Shown: positions 7,598 to 15,739, numbered from the stretch's first letter. The stretch: 30,049 bases of DNA from an uncultured Bacilli bacterium (GCA_944329545.1 CALVIK010000077.1:1-30049), one strand, 5' to 3'. Notes: generated from the sequence alone by a model not told the origin. A program made the numbers and translations.

Positions 7598-7801
7598 ATG
7601 GAAATAAATATTAGAGACTATATTAAAAACAATTTTAAAGAAAGCGATGTAAACGAATTCAAAGAAGCTATTAATAGCAACATAAAAAACAAAGAAGAAT
7701 TAGCTTTACCTGGTATGGGCGTATTTTTTGAAATAATTTGGCAAAATAGTGACCAAAATCTTCAAGAAAAAATGTTAGAAACATTAAAAAATAATATTTA
7801 A
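7598..7801 (+). CDS. sspI: Small acid-soluble spore protein I
   Basis: 67 aa. The central ELALPGMGVFFEIIWQNSDQ followed by KMLETLKNN matches the SspI family hallmark (LPGLGVLFEVIWQ...ML.TL) of Bacillus. SspI is a minor forespore protein packaged in the spore core. Length is close to the Bacillus protein. GAAAGGA at 7583-7589 precedes the ATG. It is transcribed alone between divergent lemA and a convergent unknown gene, with which it shares a bidirectional terminator. This is direct evidence for sporulation capacity. Confidence 0.9.
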   Translation: MEINIRDYIKNNFKESDVNEFKEAINSNIKNKEELALPGMGVFFEIIWQNSDQNLQEKMLETLKNNI

Positions 7802-7826
7802 AAAGGACTTGGCTAGTCCTTTTTTA
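7800..7826. terminator. Bidirectional terminator between sspI and the anchored-protein gene
   Basis: Perfect 10-bp stem (7800-7809 with 7815-7824), 5-base loop, with T-rich ends on both strands; it serves the two convergent genes. Confidence 0.85.
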
Positions 7827-8552
7827 TTGACATAAAACTCCAGAAATATAAGTCGGAGCATTAAAAACTCCATTCGCATAAGTAATATTAAAAGTAGAAC
7901 CAGAATAAGCTCCTTCTGTACATACAAGTTTACTTGTACTATTAAAAGTAATCTGCCCATTTGTAAAATTAAAACTATTACCATCAATATTATTAATTGT
8001 TAAAATATTACTTAAATTAGGATTAGCTAAAGCTGTAAATGTTGGATCTTCTATTTGTGAATTATTTAAAGTATCATTTAAACTATAAATAAGTTCCATG
8101 TTACCATCATAAACTTCAAAGTCAGCGCTATCACTAGTAATTGTTGTCATAAATAGCATATTGTCTAATACCGTTAACTTATGTTTAACTAAAGTACTAA
8201 CTTCACTAGCAATTTCCGTATCATTAATATATATTCCCGTATTTTCCCCACTGCCATTGTAATAAATTGTTGCCGGTAAAGTCTCATTATTAATGATAAC
8301 ATCCGTTAAATTAATTTGGTTCAATGCACCACATATTTCTGTATTGCTCTCAATATTGTTAAATTCATTCATCGTCATATCAAATGTACAGCTACTAGCA
8401 ACTTCTAATCTAGTATCAGAATCTGGTTCATTTAAAGGCGTCTTTTCAGCCGTTAAAGACTTATAAACCGATATTCCTAAATAAATAATAAGCAATAAAA
8501 TAACGCCCGTTAAAATATAAATAATACTTATCTTTTTTATATCCCTTTCCAT
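7824..8552 (-). CDS. Anchored extracellular protein of unknown function
   Basis: 242 aa; no family recognised. One N-terminal membrane helix (about 7-31) is followed by an outside domain of about 210 aa, rich in Asn, Thr, Ser and Ile. Its four cysteines (CTF, ICGAL, VCTEG, GVLCQ) are spread along the chain and could form disulfides. The repeated FN/IN/TN segments suggest beta structure. ATG 8552 is chosen over a GTG three codons upstream because AGGTGA (8558-8563) precedes it. It lies behind dnaE with its own promoter and ends at the terminator shared with sspI. Confidence 0.75.
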   Translation of the reverse strand: MERDIKKISIIYILTGVILLLIIYLGISVYKSLTAEKTPLNEPDSDTRLEVASSCTFDMTMNEFNNIESNTEICGALNQINLTDVIINNETLPATIYYNGSGENTGIYINDTEIASEVSTLVKHKLTVLDNMLFMTTITSDSADFEVYDGNMELIYSLNDTLNNSQIEDPTFTALANPNLSNILTINNIDGNSFNFTNGQITFNSTSKLVCTEGAYSGSTFNITYANGVFNAPTYISGVLCQ

Positions 8553-8569
8553 TCTTATCACCTACTTTT

Positions 8570-8598
8570 ATAATAGCATATTTTCCTTATTTATGCAA
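8570..8598 (-). promoter_or_regulatory. Promoter of the anchored-protein gene, -35 overlapping the dnaE stop
   Basis: TTGCAT (8598-8593), 17-base spacer ending in TGC, TATTAT (8575-8570). The -35 includes the last codon and the first base of the dnaE stop. Confidence 0.6.
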
Positions 8599-11458
8599 TT
8601 TCCTTATTTAATTTTTTTACTTCTATCGCTTCTATTTGCATTTGCGCAAATCTTTTTTTAACTTTGCCCTTTATATAAACAATATCATTAGTTTTAAGTG
8701 GTTTTACTTGTTTATAAATATTAGGAAATAAAACAACCTCAACTTTAGCTACCTCATCACTAATTGTTAAAAATAACATTTCCTCTTTATTTTTAGTAAT
8801 AACTTGTCTTGCTTTTAAAATAGTCCCAATAACCAAAACATTTTTATCAAAATAAGCCGATATATTTTCCAAATCAATTACTTGTGGCAATTTTTTCTTA
8901 TATAAAGTTATTGGGTTGTCACTAATATAAAAGCCAAACAATTCTAATTCTTGTTTCATAAGTTCTGCCGGAGTATATTCTCTTTCTAATTCCAACTCTG
9001 GTTTAAAAACATCATCTTCTAAATAAACGCCAACTTCACCATAATTACTAATTACTTCAATATTGCTCATTAAAGTTTTCTTATTATAACCAAGGCCATT
9101 AAATGCTCCAGCTAAAATCAATTTCTCTAATGTTTTCATTCCAATATTACATCGTCTTTGAAAATCAAAAATATCTTTAAATTTACCATTTTCTCTTTCA
9201 TTAATAATACTAAGGGCATTATTAACACCAAAACCTTTAATAATTGTCAAAGGGAAAATAATGCGTTCACCGCGAATAATATAATTAGTTGCACTAAAAT
9301 TAATATTAGGTGGCGCTAATTTCAAACCTAATTTATGACACTCATATAAATATTCTTTAGTTTTAATCTCACTACCTTGCACTAACGAAAGCAGATGTTT
9401 CATGAATACTTTCGGATAATGGGCTTTTAAATAAGCCATTCGATAAGAAATCATCGCATAAGAAACTGCATGAGACTTATTAAAGCCATACGAAGCAAAC
9501 CGGAAAATCAAATCGTAAACTTTATTAGCCAAATCTTCATCATAGCCATTTTTAATACTGCCTTCGACAAAATGACGCCGTTCTTTTAATAATACATCTT
9601 CCTTTTTCTTACTCATGGCCCGCCTTAAAATGTCTGCTTGACCATAACTAAAGCCAGCCATAATACTAGCTATCCGCATAATTTGTTCTTGATAAATAAT
9701 AATACCATAGGTGGGCTTTAAAACACACTCTAAATCCGGATGCATACAATCTACATCTTCTAAACCATTTCTTCTTTTAATATATAAATCAATATTTTTC
9801 ATTGGTCCTGGTCGAAAAAGCGCTAACGCACTAGCAATTTCTTCAAAATTTTTAGGTTTAAACTTTTTAAGAAAATTTACCATTCCACTAGATTCAAATT
9901 GAAAAATACCCGCAGTATTAACATCTGTAAAAATCTGTAAGGCTTTTTTATCGTCTTCCGGAATATCATCAAACTTTAAATCAACTTCTTTCAAAACATC
10001 CATAATTAAACTTAAATTCTTAAGCCCTAAAAAATCCATTTTTAAAAGGCCAAGTTCTTCTAAATAATCCATCGAAAACTCTGTTGAATAAAAATTTTCA
10101 TGACTTTTATCTAAAGGAATATAATCATCTAAATTATATTTACTCATAACTATCCCCGCAGCGTGCAAAGAAGTATGCCTTTTAAGACCTTCAAATTTAA
10201 TAGCAATGTCATATACTTTTTTTAATTCAGAGTTCATATTTAAAAAACTATTAACTTTTTTGTTTTTTAAATTTTCTTTTAAAGATATATTCGTATTTAA
10301 TAATTTCGCCAACTCATCCGTTTTCTTAAGTGATACATCTAAAACTCGTGAAACATCACGAACAGCTTGTTTTGGGCCTAGAGTTCCAAAAGTAATAATC
10401 GCAGCTACTTTTTTTAAACCATATTTATTAATACAGTAATTAATCACTTCACCTCTTTTACTATCTTCAAAATCGACATCAATATCCGGCATACTAATTC
10501 TTTCCGGATTTAAAAATCTTTCAAATAACAAGTCGTATTTTAAAGGATCAATTGTAGTAATGCCTAAAACATAAGAAACTAAAGAACCTGCTGCACTTCC
10601 TCTGCCCGGGCCTACTAATATATCATGTGTTTTCGCATATTTAATATAATCTGCAACAATTAAAAAATAATCACAAAAGCCCATTTTATTAATAACCCTA
10701 AGTTCATATTTCAATCTTAAAGCATATTTTCGGGGGGCTGAAGCGCCAAAAAGTTTTTTCATTCCCAAAATACATTCTTGTTTTAAAACTTCATAAGCGT
10801 TATTAGTAAATTTAGGTAATAAATCTTGATGGAATTTTAACTCTAAATTACATAGATCATTTATCAAATGATTATTTCTTTCATCAATTTTCTTTAAAGG
10901 TAAAAGGCTGACATCTTGCTTTTCTTCTAAGTTACCAGTTTTAATAGCTGTTAAATACTTTAAATATTTTTCATCTTCTTTTTTTAAACAAAGTATTTCA
11001 TGCATATAAACTTTATTAGACACTTTTATTTTTGAAAATTCGTCTTCATTTTGATAACCAATAAAAACATATTCATATATTTTTTTTATTTCGTTATATC
11101 TTTCTTTACTTTGATAAGGTATAAGACAAACGAGGTTATTATTATATTCATCTAAATCACTAAGCATGATATTTCTTTCTGTCATAAGTGTTGATAAATG
11201 TATTAAATTTTGATATCCCTGATAATCTCTAGCGTATAAAACAAGTTTTTCTGGTAAACTTATTTCTAAACCAATAATTGGTTTTATTTGCGCTTTTACA
11301 CAAGCCTTGTAAAAATCAATTGCGCCATACATATTGTTATCAGTAATAGTTAAAGCTTTTATATTATTTTCTTTAGCCGTTTGAATCAAGTCAGTTATTT
11401 TTATCATACTAGAAAGCAAATAATTATGGGTTTTTATATTTAAAGGTACATAATTCAT
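8591..11458 (-). CDS. dnaE: DNA polymerase III subunit alpha, DnaE type
   Basis: 955 aa, clearly shorter than B. subtilis DnaE (about 1115) or E. coli DnaE (about 1160). An N-terminal PHP-like domain is followed by the polymerase core with GPGRGSAAGS (about 284-293), PDIDVDFED with catalytic Asp325 and Asp327, FRPGPM in the fingers, and SHAVSYAMISYRMAYLK. A helix-hairpin-helix region (IKGFGVNNALSIINERE) and a C-terminal OB fold (about 860-945) come last; the chain ends soon after the OB fold, with no tau-binding tail. The PHP metal residues are gone: the usual HxH appears as PLNIKTH and TDHGNM as TDNNM. In Firmicutes DnaE mainly extends primers while PolC does bulk synthesis. Start chosen at ATG 11458 with AGGTGAT upstream. 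Confidence 0.95.
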   Translation of the reverse strand: MNYVPLNIKTHNYLLSSMIKITDLIQTAKENNIKALTITDNNMYGAIDFYKACVKAQIKPIIGLEISLPEKLVLYARDYQGYQNLIHLSTLMTERNIMLSDLDEYNNNLVCLIPYQSKERYNEIKKIYEYVFIGYQNEDEFSKIKVSNKVYMHEILCLKKEDEKYLKYLTAIKTGNLEEKQDVSLLPLKKIDERNNHLINDLCNLELKFHQDLLPKFTNNAYEVLKQECILGMKKLFGASAPRKYALRLKYELRVINKMGFCDYFLIVADYIKYAKTHDILVGPGRGSAAGSLVSYVLGITTIDPLKYDLLFERFLNPERISMPDIDVDFEDSKRGEVINYCINKYGLKKVAAIITFGTLGPKQAVRDVSRVLDVSLKKTDELAKLLNTNISLKENLKNKKVNSFLNMNSELKKVYDIAIKFEGLKRHTSLHAAGIVMSKYNLDDYIPLDKSHENFYSTEFSMDYLEELGLLKMDFLGLKNLSLIMDVLKEVDLKFDDIPEDDKKALQIFTDVNTAGIFQFESSGMVNFLKKFKPKNFEEIASALALFRPGPMKNIDLYIKRRNGLEDVDCMHPDLECVLKPTYGIIIYQEQIMRIASIMAGFSYGQADILRRAMSKKKEDVLLKERRHFVEGSIKNGYDEDLANKVYDLIFRFASYGFNKSHAVSYAMISYRMAYLKAHYPKVFMKHLLSLVQGSEIKTKEYLYECHKLGLKLAPPNINFSATNYIIRGERIIFPLTIIKGFGVNNALSIINERENGKFKDIFDFQRRCNIGMKTLEKLILAGAFNGLGYNKKTLMSNIEVISNYGEVGVYLEDDVFKPELELEREYTPAELMKQELELFGFYISDNPITLYKKKLPQVIDLENISAYFDKNVLVIGTILKARQVITKNKEEMLFLTISDEVAKVEVVLFPNIYKQVKPLKTNDIVYIKGKVKKRFAQMQIEAIEVKKLNKEIA

Positions 11459-11514
11459 AAGTATCACCTAATATTATTTTACTATATTTTCCTTAATTTT
11501 AAAATAGTAGATTA

Positions 11515-11543
11515 TTGATTTTTCCAACTATAAATGTTAAAAT
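11515..11543 (+). promoter_or_regulatory. Promoter of the sortase operon
   Basis: TTGATT (11515-11520), 17-base spacer ending in TGT, TAAAAT (11538-11543); extended -10 type, with the ribosome site about 15 bases downstream. Confidence 0.55.
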
Positions 11544-11570
11544 TATTATAAGAATAAAGAGGGTTTGTCT

Positions 11571-12212
11571 ATGCGTAAAGAAATGAATATTAAAAGAGCC
11601 ATTATTATAATTATGTTTATCTTAGGTCTTATAGGTATTATTCTTTTGTCATACAGTTATATTGATTCCAAAATCAAATTAACTTTTGAAGCAGTTAATT
11701 TAGAACTTTATGGCAATAAAGCTCCTGAAGAAATAAATGAAGAGCCGGCAGAAAAAGAAGAAGTTACCAAACAGCCAAATACAAACCCTACTACTGTTTA
11801 CAATTATGTGGCTTATTTAGAAATTCCTAAAATAAATTTAAAACAAGGATTGGTCGCAATTGACTCTAGTGATAATAATGTCGATAAAAATATTCAAACC
11901 ATCGCACCTTCTAATTACCCCGATGTTCAAGGAGGCAATCTTATTTTAGCTTCACATTCCGGTAGTAGTTCAATAAGTTATTTCAAACATTTATATATGC
12001 TAGAAACTGGTGATATGGTAAGTGTTATTTATAACGGTTATGTCTATAATTATCAAATTACAAGTATCTATACTACTCCCAAAAATGGCACTGTTCCGAT
12101 TTACCGAAATAAAGAAAAAACAACTATAACATTAATTACTTGTACCAAAAACAGTGATACCTTGCAAACGGTTTACATCGGAGAATTAATAAATAAAGAG
12201 GTGCGAAAATGA
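11571..12212 (+). CDS. Sortase family transpeptidase, class not assigned
   Basis: 213 aa. One N-terminal membrane helix (about 8-30) is followed by a Glu/Pro/Thr linker and a sortase beta-barrel: YLEIPKINLKQGLV, NLILASHSG with catalytic His129, and TLITC with catalytic Cys191. Sortases cleave a C-terminal sorting motif and join the protein to peptidoglycan or to pilin. The usual third residue, an Arg 8-13 positions after the Cys, is not present; the aligned spot in DTLQTVYIGEL is Gln. The surface protein at 138-917 (NPKTSD) is a likely substrate. ATG 11571 with AAGAGGG upstream is preferred over TTG 11565. Its stop overlaps the next gene's start (ATGA). Confidence 0.85.
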   Translation: MRKEMNIKRAIIIIMFILGLIGIILLSYSYIDSKIKLTFEAVNLELYGNKAPEEINEEPAEKEEVTKQPNTNPTTVYNYVAYLEIPKINLKQGLVAIDSSDNNVDKNIQTIAPSNYPDVQGGNLILASHSGSSSISYFKHLYMLETGDMVSVIYNGYVYNYQITSIYTTPKNGTVPIYRNKEKTTITLITCTKNSDTLQTVYIGELINKEVRK

Positions 12213-13021
12213 TAGAAATTACTATAAATGGATTTATAAATACTTTACTAGAAGCTATTAGTGCATCTCCGACATCGGTTGTCACTTTAATTGTCGGAAT
12301 TATCTTTCTAATTGCCATGATTATAAGTATGAAAAAATTTAAAAAAATAGGAAAATTTCTATTTATAATTGGTTGGTTATTTATTATTATTTTTATTATT
12401 TTAAAATATAGTACACATCTCACAACCCTTTTTGATAATTTCATGAACAATGTCTTTATGCAAATATTTTTTCCTAATTTGGCTACTTATGTCATTATTA
12501 TCGCTATAACAAACTTCATTTTCTTGTTTACCATTTTAAAAGGCAGTAAAATTAGTAATAAAATCATTAATTCTTTGTTTTTTATCGTTATCATGCTTTT
12601 ACTCATTTTAATTTTAGATATTATTTTTAAAAATGAAATTAATATTTATGAAAAACTTACTGTTTATTCTAATAAAACTTTACTTATACTATTAGAAGCC
12701 ACAACCATAACCTTTATTTTATGGTTAATTATTCTAAGCAGTAAATTTATTGTTGGAAAACTCATTGCTAAAAGTGATAAAAAGGTTAAAGAAAAATATC
12801 AAAGAAAAACTTTAACCGATAATATATTAGTAAATGAAACAAATAATAATGACAATGTAAAAACAGAAGAAAATATCACTAAAAATAATGAAGGATTAAA
12901 AGAAAAAGCCCCAACTAATTCTTTAAACCAAGAAACTCATATAAATGAAAATATCTCTTTAAAAAATTCACCAGCTACTAATAACACAAAACAAAATGAT
13001 GTAGAAATATTAAAATTATAA
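12209..13021 (+). CDS. Polytopic membrane protein coupled to the sortase
   Basis: 270 aa; no family recognised. About five membrane helices lie between residues 20 and 180 (around 21-40, 46-66, 92-112, 118-140 and 158-180). They are followed by a roughly 90-residue hydrophilic tail, rich in Asn, Lys and Glu, that is likely cytoplasmic. The ATGA overlap with the sortase stop, with GAGGTG just upstream, means the two are almost certainly co-translated. It could be a partner that positions the sortase or its substrates, but that is inference from context. I see no terminator before the rpmB promoter. Confidence 0.75.
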   Translation: MIEITINGFINTLLEAISASPTSVVTLIVGIIFLIAMIISMKKFKKIGKFLFIIGWLFIIIFIILKYSTHLTTLFDNFMNNVFMQIFFPNLATYVIIIAITNFIFLFTILKGSKISNKIINSLFFIVIMLLLILILDIIFKNEINIYEKLTVYSNKTLLILLEATTITFILWLIILSSKFIVGKLIAKSDKKVKEKYQRKTLTDNILVNETNNNDNVKTEENITKNNEGLKEKAPTNSLNQETHINENISLKNSPATNNTKQNDVEILKL

Positions 13022-13072
13022 AGTTATCAGTATTATTCCAATTATAAAATCATAAAATTATATTATTAAAAT

Positions 13073-13101
13073 TTGACATTTACATAGTTATATGATAAAG
13101 T
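13073..13101 (+). promoter_or_regulatory. Promoter of rpmB
   Basis: Consensus TTGACA (13073-13078), 17-base spacer, TAAAGT (13096-13101). The ribosome site follows at about 13118-13124. Confidence 0.6.
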
Positions 13102-13130
13102 TATATAGGAAATTTTAAAGGAGGGATATT

Positions 13131-13298
13131 ATGGCAAAAAAAGTAACAACAAAAAAACCTTTATCTGGTAATCGTCGTTCACACGCACTTAATCAAACGA
13201 AACACCAATATAAATTAAATTTACAAAATGTAACAATTAACGGTAAAAAAGTTAGAATGACAGCTAGAGAAATTAGAAGTTTAAATAAAGCAGCATAA
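13131..13298 (+). CDS. rpmB: 50S ribosomal protein L28
   Basis: 55 aa. The translation starts MAKKVTTKKPLSGNRRSHAL and continues through the L28 signature NLQNVTINGKKVRMTAREIRSLNKA. L28 is a structural protein of the large ribosomal subunit near the L1 side. It is shorter than the usual 60-63 residues and has no cysteine, so it is the zinc-free form. GGAGGG just upstream of the ATG, its own promoter and a strong terminator show a monocistronic unit. Confidence 0.95.
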   Translation: MAKKVTTKKPLSGNRRSHALNQTKHQYKLNLQNVTINGKKVRMTAREIRSLNKAA

Positions 13299-13324
13299 AA
13301 ACAGTTCAAAATGAACTGTTTTTT
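13297..13324. terminator. Bidirectional terminator between rpmB and the prepilin gene
   Basis: Perfect 11-bp stem (13297-13307 with 13313-13323), with a T run on the plus strand. It contains the rpmB stop end and the start of the convergent gene's stop. Confidence 0.85.
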
Positions 13325-13676
13325 AATTACAAGAACTAGTATTAACTATTTCCATCGTTTTACTATCATTATTAATAACTACTTTAACACCATTATAATC
13401 AGTAGACTTAGTAACATCTTCTACTAATTTATTTGATAAAAAACCCGAATTTTGTAAAGTGTTCAAACAAATATACTTGGTTCCGCTTGTATAATTATTC
13501 GGATGTTCATCTATATATAAATCAGCTGCTGATTTAATAGCTTCCATTTCGGCCGATGAAACTTCACTTTTTTTATTATTAAGTTGCTCTAACAAATTAG
13601 GGGCTAATAAAAGTAATAGCAACCCCAATATAACAATAACTCCTAACAATTCCATTAATGTAAATCCTTTATTCAT
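13323..13676 (-). CDS. Type IV prepilin-like protein (N-methylation motif)
   Basis: 117 aa. The N-terminus MNKGFTLMELLGVIVILGLL is a class III prepilin signal: a short basic leader cleaved after Gly, mature Phe1 and Glu5, then the hydrophobic alpha1 helix. A helical part with Lys/Glu-rich segments and a small globular end with two cysteines (YICLN and the terminal SSCN) follow. It resembles ComGC-like major pseudopilins of Gram-positive bacteria, but no pilus ATPase, PilC-type protein or prepilin peptidase lies in the window. An in-frame ATG five codons upstream (13691) has no clear ribosome site. An extended -10 (TGG-TATACT) lies at 13705-13697. Confidence 0.8.
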   Translation of the reverse strand: MNKGFTLMELLGVIVILGLLLLLLAPNLLEQLNNKKSEVSSAEMEAIKSAADLYIDEHPNNYTSGTKYICLNTLQNSGFLSNKLVEDVTKSTDYNGVKVVINNDSKTMEIVNTSSCN

Positions 13677-13720
13677 GTTTTCTTCACCCATTATATAGTA
13701 TACCATATTTTTTTGATTAA

Positions 13721-13750
13721 AAAAATAAGAGATGGGGAAATCTCTTATTT
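13721..13750 (-). terminator. Terminator of the two-component operon
   Basis: Perfect 11-bp stem (13723-13733 with 13740-13750), 6-base loop, T run on the minus strand. Overlaps the kinase stop codon. Confidence 0.9.
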
Positions 13751-15004
13751 AACGATAAAACTAATTCCGATCTTTTCGTTTTTAACGCTTATTTCATAAC
13801 CTAGTAGAGATAAGGTTTTTTTAACAATTGAAAGCCCTAAACCGAATTGACCTTTGATTCCTTTTTTGTAGGGAGTAAAAATGTCATCAAAAATTGTTTC
13901 ATCTATGGCTTCTCCGTCATTATAGAAAGTTATTTTATGGCCTTTAACGGTTATTTTAATACTTTTTTTAGCATAACGCATAAAATTACTTAAAATATTG
14001 CCAATAATAGCTTCCCACATATTTTCGGTGCCTTTAAAAATTGTTTTTTTGTCAGCAATATTAACTTCCCACTTAATATCTGGTCTTGTTAATTTAAACT
14101 TGCTAACTTCTTCCGTTAAAATATCAACTATATTAATAGTTTTGTTTTTATAGACATCTTTGTCTTTCATATAATTTAATTTATTTAAGTATAGTAAGGA
14201 GTGTACTTTTATTTCTAATTTTTTAATTTCATCTTTGATAACTTGCATACCTTGTTTTTCATCTTGAACTCCATCTTCAATAGCTTCAATGTAAGATTTA
14301 ATAACGGTGAGAGGGGTTTTAAAATCATGAGATATATTTTGATACATTTGATTTTTATATTCTTCCTGAGTTTTTAATGTCATTTTCATTTCATCAATAG
14401 CCTCAGATAAAATTTTCAATTCATCTTGTACTTTAAATGGAGCTTTTTGAACATAATCGTCATTATCTAAGTTATCAACTTTTTCTTTTAGAATTTTAAT
14501 TTTTTCTGCTAAGAATTGTGACCAAACTGCCACAATTATGAGAATTAACAATAGTGTAATAATGAGAATTGGGAATAGAGATTTCCAAATGTCAGATTTT
14601 ATTTGCGTTATATAGCTATCATCAGTAATTGCTACTTTATAACCATATGAATCTGTTTGTGTATTATAGTAATAGGTTTTCCCTTGGTAAGTAAACTTAC
14701 CAAAATCGTTGTTTATTTTTTCTAAAATTTGCTTTGTATCAAGATCTAAAATGTCTGTTAAATTATTAGATTTATTAACAACACCATCTTTTATATAAAT
14801 ATAAGCAATATTATTGTCAAGTTCGTTATCAGATACATCATGCTGAATAACCTCTAAGGGGGTTTTGAGGTTTAAATAAATTGTTTTCTCATATATTGGA
14901 GATAAAGCCTTTGGTAAAATAATCGCCAAACTAACATAGATAATCGCAAACATTATGAGGACAATTGTAATTAACTGTCTATATAAATTATGTTTTAATT
15001 TCAT
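13745..15004 (-). CDS. Sensor histidine kinase
   Basis: 419 aa. The first membrane helix (about 10-31), an outside sensor of about 110 aa (about 32-140) and the second helix (about 143-162) are followed by a HAMP-like linker. The HisKA domain has NISHDFKTPL with phospho-accepting His226. The ATPase domain has the N box NILSNFMRYA, NDGEAID (G1), IFDDIFTPYKKG (F box) and GQFGLGLSIVKK (G2). It autophosphorylates and passes phosphate to the response regulator encoded just upstream; the two overlap by ATGA at 15004-15001. The kinase arrangement resembles small envelope-stress sensors of Bacillota, but the stimulus cannot be read from sequence. Confidence 0.95.
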   Translation of the reverse strand: MKLKHNLYRQLITIVLIMFAIIYVSLAIILPKALSPIYEKTIYLNLKTPLEVIQHDVSDNELDNNIAYIYIKDGVVNKSNNLTDILDLDTKQILEKINNDFGKFTYQGKTYYYNTQTDSYGYKVAITDDSYITQIKSDIWKSLFPILIITLLLILIIVAVWSQFLAEKIKILKEKVDNLDNDDYVQKAPFKVQDELKILSEAIDEMKMTLKTQEEYKNQMYQNISHDFKTPLTVIKSYIEAIEDGVQDEKQGMQVIKDEIKKLEIKVHSLLYLNKLNYMKDKDVYKNKTINIVDILTEEVSKFKLTRPDIKWEVNIADKKTIFKGTENMWEAIIGNILSNFMRYAKKSIKITVKGHKITFYNDGEAIDETIFDDIFTPYKKGIKGQFGLGLSIVKKTLSLLGYEISVKNEKIGISFIVK

Positions 15005-15654
15005 GTTAATCTATACCCATAACCGTAAATTGTCGAAATATGTAATTTGGACATTTTTTTGCGAAGCCGTCTAACTAAATCATCAACTACTCTATCAGTG
15101 CCAAAGTAATCACTTCCCCAAACACTTTCTAATATCTGATTACGACTTAAAGATTTTTTTTGGTTTTTAAGCAGTAGGATTAATAAATCAAACTCTAAAG
15201 TAGTAAGAGGAATTTCTTTAAAGTTTTCTGAAACAATTCTTTTATCTAAATCAATTTCATAACTATCATATCTAATTTTTTCGGTTTGTTTGCTATAAAT
15301 TCTTTTTATGATGTTGTTAACACGCAAAACTAGTTCTTTAGGAGAATATGGCTTAGTTATATAATCATCACTTCCTAATTCTAAGCCAATAATTTTATCT
15401 AAATCTTGGTCTCGAGCCGAAGTAAATATTACAGGAACATCTTCTCTTTCTTTTATTTTTTTTATGAGATCATAGCCACTTACTTCATCACCAAGCATAA
15501 TGTCTAAAATCCACAAATCAGCATCATCTGCGATATGATTTAAAGCATCGGTTCCACTGTAATACTGAACAACTTCATAACCAGCGCGTTCTAAATAAGA
15601 TTTAATCAGATTGTTTAAATTTTTTTCATCTTCAACTAAGCAAATTTTATACAT
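15001..15654 (-). CDS. OmpR/PhoB-family response regulator
   Basis: 217 aa. The receiver domain (1-115) has acidic Glu8/Asp9, phospho-accepting Asp51 (WILDIMLG), Thr78 and Lys101 (ITKPY). A winged-helix DNA-binding domain follows (about 125-217; LTTLEFDLLILLL, RVVDDLVRRLRKKM, STIYGYGYRL). It is a transcription regulator phosphorylated by the downstream kinase. ATG 15654 is favoured over 15660 because AGAGG at 15663-15667 is 8 bases away from it and only 2 from the other. A perfect inverted repeat at 15722-15739 lies upstream and might be its own operator. Confidence 0.95.
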   Translation of the reverse strand: MYKICLVEDEKNLNNLIKSYLERAGYEVVQYYSGTDALNHIADDADLWILDIMLGDEVSGYDLIKKIKEREDVPVIFTSARDQDLDKIIGLELGSDDYITKPYSPKELVLRVNNIIKRIYSKQTEKIRYDSYEIDLDKRIVSENFKEIPLTTLEFDLLILLLKNQKKSLSRNQILESVWGSDYFGTDRVVDDLVRRLRKKMSKLHISTIYGYGYRLT

Positions 15655-15721
15655 TATCATCGCCTCTATTATAGTATAACACTATTTATTAAAGTTTGCT
15701 AGCATATATCACAACCTTCCT

Positions 15722-15739
15722 AGAGTCCTATCTGACTCT
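15722..15739. repeat. Inverted repeat upstream of the response regulator
   Basis: AGAGTC - 6 bases - GACTCT, perfect 6-bp arms, about 70 bases before the response-regulator start. The most GC-rich patch in an AT-rich gap; no gene or tRNA is seen in 15661-15833. Confidence 0.5.

Noticed and set aside
9711..10439. Plus-strand frames of 63 and 77 aa opposite dnaE
   Set aside because: They lie wholly inside the well-supported polymerase gene and have no domain, promoter or ribosome site.
12136..12450. 104-aa minus-strand frame
   Set aside because: Overlaps the end of the sortase and the start of its membrane partner, both well supported on the plus strand.
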